Shown piece by piece: positions 8,869 to 18,058 of a DNA stretch of 64,000 nt. The DNA comes from Novosphingobium pokkalii (GTDB lineage: Bacteria > Pseudomonadota > Alphaproteobacteria > Sphingomonadales > Sphingomonadaceae), in the NCBI RefSeq assembly GCF_014652855.1, contig NZ_BMZP01000015.1:1-64000 (forward strand), given 5' to 3'. How positions within the stretch are numbered: position 1 is the stretch's first letter; each line of letters opens with the position of its first letter. The notes under the pieces are model-generated. The model was not told where the DNA came from and searched no databases. It saw only the letters and a list, made by a program, of their open reading frames with translations. The translations under genes and the position numbers were made by a program.

Positions 8869-9876
8869 TCAGACGATCCGGCCTTCCACCGGGAAAGCCG
8901 GATCGGTGTAGCCGGGCGTCGATGCGTGGCCGCGCGGCACCAGCGCATCGATGAACGCTTCGTCCTCGGCGTCGAGTTCGACCGCGAGCGCGGCGACATA
9001 GGCCTCCCACTGCGCCAGCGTGCGCGGCCCCGCGACGGCTGCACTCACCAATCGGTTGCGCAGCACCCAGGCGACCGCGAATGCGATCGGCGAGACTCCG
9101 CGGGCCGCAGCGCGCTCGGCGATCGCCTGCGCGATCGACAGCGACTCCGTCCGCCATTCCGTCTGGGCCAGCCGCACATCGCCGCGGCCGGCACGCGATT
9201 CCGGGTCGGGATCGGCACCCGCGCCGTATTTCCCGGTCAGGACGCCGCGTGCGAGGGGGCTATACGTCACACTGCCGATGCCGAAATGGACGGCTGCCGG
9301 GAGTTGCTCGGTTTCGGCGCCACGCGCGACAATATTGTAGAGCGGCTGGCTCGCGATCGGCGGGTCGACGCCCAGATCCGCCGCCATCTTCGCCGCCGCG
9401 GCAATGCGCCAGCCCTGGAAGTTCGACACGCCCCAATAGCGTACCTTGCCCTGGCCGATCAGGTCGCCCAGCGCCCGCACGCCCTCTTCCAGCGGCACGC
9501 CCGCAAGCGCCCGGTGGAAGTAGACAATGTCGATATAGTCGCTCGCCAGCCGGCGCAGACTATCGTCCACGGCCTGGAAGATGTGCTTGCGCGATTGTCC
9601 GAAATCGTTCGGCCCGGGTGCGGCGGTACCGGGGAAGCCGAACTTGGTCGCGACCACGAACGCCGAACGCCGCCCCCCGATGGCGCGCCCTACGACCTCC
9701 TCCGAGCGCCCCCCGTTATAGACATTGGCCGTGTCGATGAAGTTGATGCCATGCGCAAACGCGTGATCGATGATGATGCGGGAGCAAGCCTCGTCGGCCT
9801 CTCCGCCGAACATCATGGCGCCCAGGCAGAGCGGAGAAACCCGCAACGCGCTGCGACCCAGATAGCGATAGTCCAT
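8869..9876 (-). CDS. Aldo/keto reductase
   Basis: 335 residues, a TIM-barrel aldo/keto reductase. The catalytic tetrad is visible: D48 and Y53 in FIDTANVYN, K78 in VATKFG, H121 in YFHRAL. The start at 9876 is set by AGGAG eight bases upstream; the longer open frame would overlap the CoA-transferase gene. It is last in a minus-strand run reaching back to 16369 and probably reduces or oxidises a carbonyl or alcohol intermediate with NADP(H). Confidence 0.87.
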   Translation of the reverse strand: MDYRYLGRSALRVSPLCLGAMMFGGEADEACSRIIIDHAFAHGINFIDTANVYNGGRSEEVVGRAIGGRRSAFVVATKFGFPGTAAPGPNDFGQSRKHIFQAVDDSLRRLASDYIDIVYFHRALAGVPLEEGVRALGDLIGQGKVRYWGVSNFQGWRIAAAAKMAADLGVDPPIASQPLYNIVARGAETEQLPAAVHFGIGSVTYSPLARGVLTGKYGAGADPDPESRAGRGDVRLAQTEWRTESLSIAQAIAERAAARGVSPIAFAVAWVLRNRLVSAAVAGPRTLAQWEAYVAALAVELDAEDEAFIDALVPRGHASTPGYTDPAFPVEGRIV

Positions 9877-9920
9877 CTTCGATCTCCTGTTCCCCGCTGC
9901 GCCCCCGGCGCCACCTCGCC

Positions 9921-11126
9921 TCAGCGGATGATCTGCCTGGCCTTGAGCGCCGCGACGTCCTCCGTGGAAAAGCCGAGTTCGCTCAGGATCGCCTCGCCAT
10001 CCGCACCATAGGCGGGCGCAGCCTTGAGTATACCGATCGGCTGTTCGTCGAATTGCGCGGGCGATGCACCGCCCAGGTAACCGCGCCCGTCGCCGGCGAC
10101 GATCTCGGTCACGAAGCCGTTGGCGAGCGCCTGATCGTCCGTGATCACCTCGGCCGGCGACTGGACCGGCGCCCATACCCCCTGCAGCGTCGCCAGCTTG
10201 TCCTTCCAATAGTCGAAATCATGCTGCGCGAAGAGCATATCGAACGTGGCGATCAATGCCCGCCGGTTCGCGAACCGCGCGGCCGCGTCCTTGAAGCGCT
10301 CGTCTCCGAGGAGATCGGGCCGATCGAGATGCCGCACCAGATCTGGCCACCATTGCTCCATCAGCAGGCAGAGCGAAATCCAGCGATCATCCTTGGTCTT
10401 GTAGACGTTCATGATCGCGTTGAAGCTGTCCGCCCGCAGCGGGTTAGGCCCGCGCTCGAGGCCCATGCCCGCCGCGACGATCGACTGGGACATCAGATAG
10501 ATGCCCACCAGATAGAGCGCGTTGTCGACGATTGCGCCCCTGCCGGTGCGTTCCCGCCGGAACAGCGCCGCCGAGATCGCACCTGCCAGCATCGCACCGC
10601 CGCCGAGATCGCCGATCGAGCCCGGCTGCATCGGCGGTTCGCCGCCAGGAGCGGTCTGCATATAGGCGGAGCCGGACCTGCACCAGGAGGACGGATAGTC
10701 GAACCCGCCATCATTTGCCATGCGCCCCTGCAAGCCATAGCCGGTACCCCGAGCATAGATGATGCGCGGGTTCACCGACATCACCTCGCTTGCCTCGATG
10801 CCCAGCTTGGCACGCGCATCCGCCCGCAAATTGGTGATGAAGATGTCGGCACTGGCGATGAGCTTATGCAGGATGGCGCGCCCGTCGGGCTGCGTCAGGT
10901 CCAGCGCGAGCGAGCGTTTCCCGCGATTTCCCGCTTCAAAGTACATGTTGAAGCCGTCACGCCCGGAATTGGGAATCGCCAGGGCGCGGCCGGGGTCGCC
11001 GCCGCCGGTGCTGCGCTCGACCTTGATCACGTCGGCGCCCCAATCGGCCAGAATCATCGCGGCGGCCGGGACGAAGGTGTGCTCCGCGACTTCCACGACC
11101 TTGATGCCTTGCATGACGTCGTACAT
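9921..11126 (-). CDS. Class III (CaiB/BaiF) CoA transferase
   Basis: 401 residues, normal length for the family. The N-terminal LADWGADVIKVE motif and the catalytic aspartate in GSIGDLGGG (D173) are present. Such enzymes move CoA between carboxylic acids through an aspartyl-CoA thioester, and this one could activate the pathway acid or recycle CoA. It lies 44 bp from the acyl-CoA synthetase and 44 bp from the aldo/keto reductase in the same direction, consistent with one operon. Confidence 0.9.
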   Translation of the reverse strand: MYDVMQGIKVVEVAEHTFVPAAAMILADWGADVIKVERSTGGGDPGRALAIPNSGRDGFNMYFEAGNRGKRSLALDLTQPDGRAILHKLIASADIFITNLRADARAKLGIEASEVMSVNPRIIYARGTGYGLQGRMANDGGFDYPSSWCRSGSAYMQTAPGGEPPMQPGSIGDLGGGAMLAGAISAALFRRERTGRGAIVDNALYLVGIYLMSQSIVAAGMGLERGPNPLRADSFNAIMNVYKTKDDRWISLCLLMEQWWPDLVRHLDRPDLLGDERFKDAAARFANRRALIATFDMLFAQHDFDYWKDKLATLQGVWAPVQSPAEVITDDQALANGFVTEIVAGDGRGYLGGASPAQFDEQPIGILKAAPAYGADGEAILSELGFSTEDVAALKARQIIR

Positions 11127-11169
11127 GTGCCTCTCCTATCTCTCGGGCCGCCCGCGCATCGCGGCGCTG

Positions 11170-12687
11170 TCAGGCCGTCTCCCGGTATCGCTCCAGCAGG
11201 GCCTGCTTGCGCACCTTGCCGCTCGGCAGGCGGGGAATCTCAGCAACGAAATCAACCGATCGGGGGCATTTGTAGTGAGCCAGCCGCGCGCGGCAGTAGG
11301 CGATCAGTTCTTCGGCCAGCGCTTGCGACGGCGCCTGCCCCCTCGCAAGCGCCACGACGGCCTTCACCTCCTCGCCGAATTCCGCATTCGGGATCCCGAT
11401 TACCGCCAGGTCTTCGACAAGCGGATGCAGGGCCAGCAGGCTCTCGACTTCCTGTGGGTAGATATTGACCCCGCCCGAAATGATCATGTTGCTCTTGCGA
11501 TCGACCAGGAACAGGAAATCGTCCTCGTCGAGATAGCCGATATCGCCAGCGGTGCACCATTGTCCGTCCCGAATGGCTTCGCCGGTCTTGTCGGGCTCCT
11601 TGTAATATTCGAAGGGCATCGACATCTGAAAGTAGACCACACCTTTGGTTCCGCGCGGCAGATCTCGGCCATCGTCGTCGAGGATCCGGATCGGCCCTGC
11701 CATCGACCGGCCGACCGTCCCGGGACGTTCCAGCCACTCCGAGCTCGAGACGGTCACGAAGCCGCCCTCGCTCGCCCCGTAGAATTCCTCGATCACCGGT
11801 CCGAGCCACTCGATCATCCGGCGCTTGACCTCTGGCGGGCAAGGCGCAGCGGCATGGATCGCGGCCTTGAGGCTGGACAGGTCATAGCGCCGGCGCACCG
11901 CCTCGGGCAGCTTGAGCATGCGCACGAAATGGGTCGGCACGAACAGGGCATGGGTGACGCGGAACCGCTCGATCGCCGCGAGCACCGCTTCGGCGTCGAA
12001 GGAAGATAGAACCACGCTGGTCCCGCCGAGCACCTGCGTTCCCATCGTCCAGGCCAGCGGGGCGGCGTGGTAGAGCGGGCCGGGCGCGAGAAACACCGAG
12101 TCCGCACCGACCCCATAAGCGTGCCGCATCAGGAGTTCGCCAGGGCCGGGCGCGCCGACAGGCTGGGTGCCAAGCGGCCGCAATATGCCCTTGGGCGTGC
12201 CGGTGGTGCCTGACGAATACATCATCGCCGAGCCCTCGCGGCCTTCGAAACTCGGCAGCCCGGGTACATCGGCGATGGAACGAAACGCACCGAACGGTGC
12301 GTCCATCGACAGCATCAACGCCGACCGTGCAGTGGTCTCGGTCGCCGCCCTCGCCAATGCTCCGAGGCCGATGCTGGAAACCACCGCGCGGGCTTCGCTG
12401 TTCTCGATGATATAAGCGGTTTCGGCAGGCTGGAGGTGCCAGTTGATCGGCACGTAGCGCAGGCCCGAGCGGCGCGCCGCCCAGGCGGCGACAAAATAAT
12501 CGAGATCGTTCTTGAGCAGGATCGCGACGCGGTCGCCCTCGGCAAGGTCGTAACGAAGCCTGCCCGCGAGATCGGCCGAGCGCGCGGCGAGATCGACGAA
12601 GCTGATCCCTTCCCCACTATCGCCAAGGATGGCGGCGGGCCTGTCCGCCGTCCGCGCCGCGGCAGCGAAAAAGCCTTCGGCGCTCAC
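11170..12687 (-). CDS. Acyl-CoA synthetase (AMP-forming)
   Basis: 505 residues of the ANL superfamily. The AMP-binding P-loop reads YSSGTTGTPKG, the A5 motif YGASEGG, and the C-terminal domain carries GGVNIYPQEVE and the catalytic lysine region PSGKVRKQ. It would activate a carboxylic acid to its CoA thioester using ATP. The GTG at 12687 has GGAGACAG upstream; another GTG at 12702 is possible but has no visible ribosome site. It belongs to the minus-strand operon driven from 16.4 kb. Confidence 0.9.
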   Translation of the reverse strand: MSAEGFFAAAARTADRPAAILGDSGEGISFVDLAARSADLAGRLRYDLAEGDRVAILLKNDLDYFVAAWAARRSGLRYVPINWHLQPAETAYIIENSEARAVVSSIGLGALARAATETTARSALMLSMDAPFGAFRSIADVPGLPSFEGREGSAMMYSSGTTGTPKGILRPLGTQPVGAPGPGELLMRHAYGVGADSVFLAPGPLYHAAPLAWTMGTQVLGGTSVVLSSFDAEAVLAAIERFRVTHALFVPTHFVRMLKLPEAVRRRYDLSSLKAAIHAAAPCPPEVKRRMIEWLGPVIEEFYGASEGGFVTVSSSEWLERPGTVGRSMAGPIRILDDDGRDLPRGTKGVVYFQMSMPFEYYKEPDKTGEAIRDGQWCTAGDIGYLDEDDFLFLVDRKSNMIISGGVNIYPQEVESLLALHPLVEDLAVIGIPNAEFGEEVKAVVALARGQAPSQALAEELIAYCRARLAHYKCPRSVDFVAEIPRLPSGKVRKQALLERYRETA

Positions 12688-12790
12688 CTCCTGTCTCCGC
12701 ACGCAACGACCAGATGGTGCGTCGAGCGACGACCGTCGCCGCCTGCCGCTGCCGACGGCACGGCCGCGGCTTCAGACCAGTGGCGGCTGG

Positions 12791-13996
12791 TCACACGCGC
12801 TCCACCGCCAGCGCGACGCCCATTCCTACCCCGACGCACAACGTGGCGAGCCCGCGTCGACCGCCCATAGCCTCGAGTTGATGGACGAGGGTCATCGCAA
12901 GTCGAGCGCCGGACATGCCGAGCGGGTGGCCGAGCGCGATCGCTCCGCCATTCGGGTTCACCTGCGGCGCATCGTCGGGCAGGCCCAGGCCGCGCAGCAC
13001 CGCCAGCGACTGACTGGCAAAGGCCTCGTTCAGCTCGATGGAATCGAAATCGGCGATGCCGAGCCCGAGGCGCCCCATCAGCTTCTCGCAGGCGGGGATC
13101 GGCCCGATGCCCATCACCCGCGGCTCCACCCCGGCCGAGGCCATGCCAAGAATTCGCGCGCGCGGCGTGAGCCCGTAGCGCTTGGCTGCGGCCTCGCTCG
13201 CCACGATCAGCGCCACCGCACCGTCGTTGATGCCGGACGAATTCCCCGCCGTGACGGTGCCGTCCGCAAACAGCGGCTTCAGCATGGCCAGGCCTTCGAG
13301 GCTCGTATCGGAGCGCGGATGCTCATCCATCGTCACCTCGATCGTCCCGCTGCGCTTGCCGCCGGGGACGGTGACCGGCGTGATCTCTGCCGCCAGGAAG
13401 CCGTTTTGCTGGGCCTCTGCGCACCGTTGCTGGCTGCGCAGGGCGAATGCATCCTGGGACGCCCGATCGATGCCGTGCTCCGTCGCCACATTCTCGCCCG
13501 TGCGCGGCATTGTCTCCGTGCCGTAGAGCTCATCGAGCGCCGGGTTGATGAACCGCCAGCCCATCGTCGTGTCCTCGAGCTTCTGCTCGCGGCCGAAGGG
13601 GCTGGCGCTCTTGCCCATCACAAACGGCGCGCGCGTCATGCTTTCCACCCCACCAGCGATCGAGAGGGCGATCTCGCCGGTGCGAATGGCCCGGGCGGCG
13701 GCGCCGACCGCTTCGAGACCCGACGCGCACAGCCGGTTCAGCGTGACGCCCGGCACCTGGCACGGCACGCCGGCAAGCAACAAGCTCATCCGCGCCACGT
13801 TGCGATTGTCTTCGCCTGACTGGTTGGCGCAGCCATAGAAGACCTCCTCGATCGCACCGGGATCGATCGCGGGATTGCGCGCCAGGAGCGCCCGGATCGG
13901 AACCGCGCCGAGGTCATCCGCCCGAATGCGGCTCAGGATGCCGCCATAGCGCCCGATCGGCGTGCGGATGGCGTCACAGATAAAGGCATCGGTCAT
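12791..13996 (-). CDS. Acetyl-CoA acyltransferase (thiolase)
   Basis: 401 residues, length and motifs of PcaF/FadA-type thiolases. The nucleophilic Cys is in LNRLCASG (C90), the His in GHPLGMSG, and the second Cys in CVGVGMG. Unlike the two other thiolase-fold proteins of the window, it has the complete thiolytic triad, so it should release acetyl-CoA (or succinyl-CoA in PcaF-like enzymes) from a 3-ketoacyl-CoA. The ATG at 13996 was chosen because family members begin a few residues before the [15 protein letters not shown] block; the ribosome site is weak. Confidence 0.92.
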   Translation of the reverse strand: MTDAFICDAIRTPIGRYGGILSRIRADDLGAVPIRALLARNPAIDPGAIEEVFYGCANQSGEDNRNVARMSLLLAGVPCQVPGVTLNRLCASGLEAVGAAARAIRTGEIALSIAGGVESMTRAPFVMGKSASPFGREQKLEDTTMGWRFINPALDELYGTETMPRTGENVATEHGIDRASQDAFALRSQQRCAEAQQNGFLAAEITPVTVPGGKRSGTIEVTMDEHPRSDTSLEGLAMLKPLFADGTVTAGNSSGINDGAVALIVASEAAAKRYGLTPRARILGMASAGVEPRVMGIGPIPACEKLMGRLGLGIADFDSIELNEAFASQSLAVLRGLGLPDDAPQVNPNGGAIALGHPLGMSGARLAMTLVHQLEAMGGRRGLATLCVGVGMGVALAVERV

Positions 13997-14073
13997 TGTG
14001 GATTGGCCTGCTGCTGAGGAAGAGGGGTGTGCTGCCATGGCCGCGGCGCGGCTGCGCCGGCCCCCGAGCACAC

Positions 14074-15288
14074 CTATTTCGGGATCTGGTTGAAGGGCAC
14101 GCCCTTGTCCGGCCGGTGATCCTGCGGCAAGCCGAGGATCCGTTCGGCGATCGTGTTAAGCAGCATCTCGTCTGATCCGCCCGCCTGCCGTCCGGTTGGC
14201 GCCGAGATCCAGCTACGGACCCAGTCGTCCAGCCGTCCGCTCGGTTCCCAGGTCACCCCGGCCGCTCCGCGCAAATCCAGCACGAACTCCGACAGGCGCT
14301 GGCGCGCGCGGGCGGAGACCAGCTTGTTGACCGCGCCTTCGGGACCGGGCTCCATGCCGAGGCCCAGCATCAACTGATTGCGTGCCTGGATCGCACGCAG
14401 GCCGTTCTGGAGCGCGTAATTTCGGGCGATGCGCTCGCGCACGCGCCCGTCCTCCAGCAGCGGCACGCCATCCACATCGGCCGCGGCCGCCTCCCGGACG
14501 AACAGGTTGAGCGCCGGCCCGAATCCGGCAGGATCCGAGGCATGGTGGCGCTCGATCACCAACGTTTCCAGTGCGACCTTGAAGCCGCCGCCCACCGGAC
14601 CGAGCCGCTGCGAATCCGGCACGAGCACGTTGTCGAAGAAGACCTCGTTCACATGGTCGGAGCCGTCGGCCAGCTTGATCGGCCGTACGGTGGTTCCGGG
14701 CGCGCGCATGTCCACCCAGAAATAGGTGAGGCCCTGATGCTTGAGGAGCGTGGGATCGTGCCGCGCGACGAGGATGCCGTAATCGCAATATTGGGCGTAG
14801 GAGGTCCACAGCTTCTGCCCATCCAGCCGCCAGTCGCCCGTCGCTTGGTCCTGCGTGGCGCGCAACCGCAGGCCCGCGAGGTCCGAACCGCCCGAAGGTT
14901 CAGAGAAGAGCTGGCACCAGATTTCCTCGCCGCGTAGCGCCGCCCTCGCGCGTTCGAGCACCCAATCACCGGTGAGGTAGCGCAGGATGATCGGTACCGG
15001 CATGCCCAGACTGACGGCGAAATAGTCGGTCGGAAAACCGAACTTCATTTCCTCTTCTTCGAAGGCGAGTTTTTCCAGCGCCCCCAGCCCCTGGCCACCA
15101 TGCTCGCGGGGCCAGTTGATCCCGGAATAGCCCGCGTCATATTTCAGCGCCATCCAGGCCCGGCCCAGCGCCAGATCCTGTTCCGGGGTCAGCCCGCGCC
15201 GGGCCGGGGCGCCATGGGTTGCCGCATGCGCCTCCAACCAGCGACGGGCGGTTTCGCGATATTGCTGGATTGCCGTTTCAGCACGCAC
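14074..15288 (-). CDS. Acyl-CoA dehydrogenase, subunit 1 of a paired set
   Basis: 404 residues with the acyl-CoA dehydrogenase fold and FAD/substrate motifs (QLFSEPSGGSDLAGL, the WTSYAQ strand, and a C-terminal helical domain). The GTG at 15288 overlaps the preceding acyl-CoA dehydrogenase by 11 nt, so translation is coupled. Adjacent, overlapping acyl-CoA dehydrogenase genes commonly encode heterotetrameric enzymes acting on sterol- or other bulky acyl-CoAs; that is an inference here. It introduces the 2,3 double bond for beta-oxidation. A longer frame up to 15519 lies inside the neighbour and is not used. Confidence 0.87.
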   Translation of the reverse strand: MRAETAIQQYRETARRWLEAHAATHGAPARRGLTPEQDLALGRAWMALKYDAGYSGINWPREHGGQGLGALEKLAFEEEEMKFGFPTDYFAVSLGMPVPIILRYLTGDWVLERARAALRGEEIWCQLFSEPSGGSDLAGLRLRATQDQATGDWRLDGQKLWTSYAQYCDYGILVARHDPTLLKHQGLTYFWVDMRAPGTTVRPIKLADGSDHVNEVFFDNVLVPDSQRLGPVGGGFKVALETLVIERHHASDPAGFGPALNLFVREAAAADVDGVPLLEDGRVRERIARNYALQNGLRAIQARNQLMLGLGMEPGPEGAVNKLVSARARQRLSEFVLDLRGAAGVTWEPSGRLDDWVRSWISAPTGRQAGGSDEMLLNTIAERILGLPQDHRPDKGVPFNQIPK

Positions 15289-16369
15289 GACGCAGCTCCT
15301 CGACGAGTTCGTCTTCCCAGAACAGGTTGTTGCCAATCTCGACCGCCAGCGTCCGCGCGCGGCGCTGGTGGAGATGGAGGTCCGCCTCCCAGGTTCCGCC
15401 AAGCCCGCCGAACACCTGCATCGCGTCGCGCGAGGCGGTGTCATAGGCTTCCGTCGCGGCAATCCGGGCAGCCGCGGCATAGCGGGCGAAATGCGGGTCA
15501 TCGACGTTGTGCGCCGCATATTGGGCGTTGCTGCGGGCCAATTCGATCAGCGTGTAGTTTTCCGCAAGACGGTGCTTGATCGACTGGAAGGCCGCAAGTG
15601 GCTGGCCGAACGCATAGCGTTCCAGCGCATAGGCGCGCGCCGACGCGAACACCGCTTCCGCCCCGCCGACCTGCTCATGGGCGGTCGCCACCGCAAGGAG
15701 GCATAGGATAGTCCGCGCAGCCTGAATACCATCGGCGGCCAGCAGTTGCGCCGGGGTACCGGCAAAGGCCATATCGGCGGCCAGCCGGCTGTTGTCGAAG
15801 GTCGGCAGCAGGTGCCGGCGCGTTTCCGCGCCGGAGAGATCGGCAAGCACGAGCGCCGGGCCGTCGCAGGTCGCGGCAAGCACGATCGCGAGGTCTCCGG
15901 CGCCGCCGCCGGGCACCGCCGTCTTGGTACCGGTGAGCCTGCCGTCTTCGAACCGCACCGCAGGCGCTTTGGGTAGCGGGGCCCGGCCTTCGGCCAGCGC
16001 CACGATGCCCTTCACCTCGCCTGCCGCCAGCGCGGGAAGCCATTTTTCCCGGGCCGCCGCGTCGCCGAAGCGGCCGATCGCCTCGCTGACCGCATAGCCG
16101 GTGTTCAGAAACGGGGCGCCGCAGACCACCTTGCCACACGCCTGCGCGACGATTCCCTGTTCGGAAAGGCCGAGGCCCAGGCCCCCGGCAGCCTCGGGAA
16201 CGGCAATCGCCGGCCAGCCCTGGCTTACGCAAATGTCCCAGAAGCCCGTGTCATAGGCGCCGCTCTGCTCGAGAAGTTGCTTCAGCGCGGGCGCCGAAAA
16301 CGCATTCTTCAGGATGCGGTCGCATTCCTCGGCGATTTGCCGCTGTGATTCATCATAGATCAGAGCCAC
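15278..16369 (-). CDS. Acyl-CoA dehydrogenase, subunit 2 of a paired set
   Basis: 363 residues. It carries YAFGQPLAAFQSIKHRLAE, typical of the substrate/FAD-binding helix, and GGLGGTWEADLHL, which matches the family C-terminal signature. Start GTG 16369 is preceded by AAGGAG ten bases upstream. As the first gene after the palindrome at 16443-16458, it heads the run of six minus-strand genes (this one, its partner, thiolase, acyl-CoA synthetase, CoA transferase, aldo/keto reductase). Confidence 0.87.
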   Translation of the reverse strand: MALIYDESQRQIAEECDRILKNAFSAPALKQLLEQSGAYDTGFWDICVSQGWPAIAVPEAAGGLGLGLSEQGIVAQACGKVVCGAPFLNTGYAVSEAIGRFGDAAAREKWLPALAAGEVKGIVALAEGRAPLPKAPAVRFEDGRLTGTKTAVPGGGAGDLAIVLAATCDGPALVLADLSGAETRRHLLPTFDNSRLAADMAFAGTPAQLLAADGIQAARTILCLLAVATAHEQVGGAEAVFASARAYALERYAFGQPLAAFQSIKHRLAENYTLIELARSNAQYAAHNVDDPHFARYAAAARIAATEAYDTASRDAMQVFGGLGGTWEADLHLHQRRARTLAVEIGNNLFWEDELVEELRRAC

Positions 16370-16442
16370 TGCCCATCCACTCCTTGCCTGGCTGCACTTG
16401 CGGTTTCGCAGCACGCCCGCGGCACTTCGGCATCGCCAAAAT

Positions 16443-16458
16443 TTGACGATGTTGTCAA
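16443..16458. promoter_or_regulatory. Palindromic operator candidate 4
   Basis: TTGACGATGTTGTCAA, a complete match to TTGACR-N4-YGTCAA. It lies 74 bp upstream of the acyl-CoA dehydrogenase start at 16369 and 20 bp beyond the end of the upstream crotonase, so it sits at an internal promoter of the minus-strand operon. Confidence 0.68.
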
Positions 16459-16477
16459 TCTTTTATTCCCGGTCATC

Positions 16478-17251
16478 TCACGTTCCCCGGAATTGCGGCG
16501 CACGACGCTCGCCGAACGCGCTTACCCCTTCCTGATAATCCTCCGACCGCATCAGCAGGGGCTGCATCGCAGCCTCGTTTTCGAGAAAGCTGCAAAAGTC
16601 CGTATTCCCGGCCAGTTCATATTGCCGCTTGGCCATCTCCATCGCGAGGCCCGGTCCCTTGGCGAACCCGCGCGCGATGTCGATCGCCCGGTCGAGAACC
16701 GGCGTCTCGCGCGCGATCTCGAGGATCAAGTTGAGCGACAACGCTTCCTCGGCGTCGATGAAGCGCCCCGAGTAGGTGATTTCCTTCGCCCGCATCAGGC
16801 CGACGTTGCGCGCCAGCAACCACGCCGCCCCGCCGTCCGGTGCGAGCGCGGTCTTGTTGAAAATCTGCGAAAAGCGCGCGGTGTGGCTGGCAAGAACCAG
16901 GTCGCACGACAATGCATAGCTCCAGCCGACCCCCATGCACACGCCCGACACCGCCGCGATTGTCGGCTTTTTCAGGGTGTAGATGGCGCGGCTGATGCGG
17001 TGCAGGCGCTGCATGCGCTCCAGCGTCGCACGCACGCTGCGGCTGCCGAACTCGCCCACGTCCATGCCCGAGCAAAAGTCCCCCCCGGCGCCGGTGAGCA
17101 CCACCGCACGAACCGCCTCGTCCTCGCGAAACCCCTCGAACACCTCCCAAAGCTGCTGGCGCATCGCCATGGTGATGGCGTTCTTCTTTTCCGGACGCGC
17201 CAGGGTCACCACCGCGACACCCTCGCTGACCTCGACCTCGACGGACATCAT
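16478..17251 (-). CDS. Enoyl-CoA hydratase/isomerase family protein (crotonase fold)
   Basis: 257 residues of the crotonase fold with the oxyanion motif SGMDVGEF and GVCMGVG. The two catalytic glutamates of true hydratases are not at the expected places: the second site reads LAPDGGAAWLL, as in enoyl-CoA isomerases or ring-opening members. Isomerase or another crotonase reaction is therefore more likely than simple hydration. Two adjacent ATGs (17251 and 17248) follow AAGGAG; the second has the better spacing. Confidence 0.83.
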   Translation of the reverse strand: MMSVEVEVSEGVAVVTLARPEKKNAITMAMRQQLWEVFEGFREDEAVRAVVLTGAGGDFCSGMDVGEFGSRSVRATLERMQRLHRISRAIYTLKKPTIAAVSGVCMGVGWSYALSCDLVLASHTARFSQIFNKTALAPDGGAAWLLARNVGLMRAKEITYSGRFIDAEEALSLNLILEIARETPVLDRAIDIARGFAKGPGLAMEMAKRQYELAGNTDFCSFLENEAAMQPLLMRSEDYQEGVSAFGERRAPQFRGT

Positions 17252-17321
17252 CTCTCCTTGGAACGTCGCGGCGGCCTTTCCTCTGCCGTCCTGCGTGTGG
17301 GTATCTCGGGTACGGGACCGA

Positions 17322-17903
17322 TCAGGTCGCTACGTCGCTTCCGCTGATCGGCCGTCGGTCGACATCCGCGTCGCGCAACGTGGCAGCGGTTACGCGGCGC
17401 CACAGGATGACGTCATGATGCGCAACTCCCTCGACCGGATACGGCCGGATGCGAAGGATCAGCGTGTCGTCGTCGACGAAACGGTACACGCGCTCCTGTA
17501 CGGCCGCAACCAGGCGGGGATCGATCCCCGTCCACAGATGATGCCGGATCACCTGGCTGGCCTCGTCGACCTCGAAGCGGCCGGCATAGCCGGCAAAGCT
17601 CTGATACGCGCGCGTCAGTTCCAGCGCCTGCGCCGGAGGCGGCTGTTGGTCGCGCAACGACGCATGGGCCGCGTCGCGCGGATTGCGGAACGTCGGCAGG
17701 CTGCGCGCGCGCGCGACCATTTGCACCTGCATGAAACCGGCTGGATCATAGGTCAGCAGTCCGACAGGGGCGCTACCCAGCGGATATTCGAGGAACGCCC
17801 CGTCGCGGAATCGCTCCCAACTGACGAGCGCCCAGCTGCCGCAAAACCGCTCGGTGTCGGTTAAATCTGCCAAGATCGGCTCCCCGATGAAACGTTCCGC
17901 CAT
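17322..17903 (-). CDS. Lipocalin-like domain protein
   Basis: About 193 residues resembling lipocalin-like (PF13924-type) proteins: FCGSWALVSWE at the N-terminus, GLLTYDPAGFMQVQM and an antiparallel beta pattern. These are small ligand-binding barrels of uncertain function found in catabolic clusters. The only ATG that keeps the domain whole is at 17903, just 3 bp from a copy of the recurring palindrome, which leaves no room for a normal ribosome site. No signal peptide is seen. It ends 71 bp upstream of the crotonase gene. Confidence 0.65.
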   Translation of the reverse strand: MAERFIGEPILADLTDTERFCGSWALVSWERFRDGAFLEYPLGSAPVGLLTYDPAGFMQVQMVARARSLPTFRNPRDAAHASLRDQQPPPAQALELTRAYQSFAGYAGRFEVDEASQVIRHHLWTGIDPRLVAAVQERVYRFVDDDTLILRIRPYPVEGVAHHDVILWRRVTAATLRDADVDRRPISGSDVAT

Positions 17904-17906
17904 TAC

Positions 17907-17922
17907 TTGACAAGTATGTCGA
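17907..17922. promoter_or_regulatory. Palindromic operator candidate 5
   Basis: TTGACAAGTATGTCGA, consensus except for one outer base. It lies between the lipocalin-like gene (3 bp from its ATG) and the plus-strand esterase gene, and could serve either or both. Confidence 0.6.
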
Positions 17923-18058
17923 TTCTTCCGACAGAGGCAAGGGCATTTCGAGGCTGGCCGGCCGGCCCGGACGTTCGGGGGATGCCACCCCCGGTGTCGC
18001 GGGCGCGTTACGGCGCGCCGATGCCGGGGAACGGACGTCGCGCCAGTGGCGAACGAGG

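Noticed and set aside
12629..13819. Long plus-strand frame opposite the thiolase and synthetase genes
   Set aside because: It is antisense to clear, motif-complete enzymes and has no ribosome site or recognisable domain.
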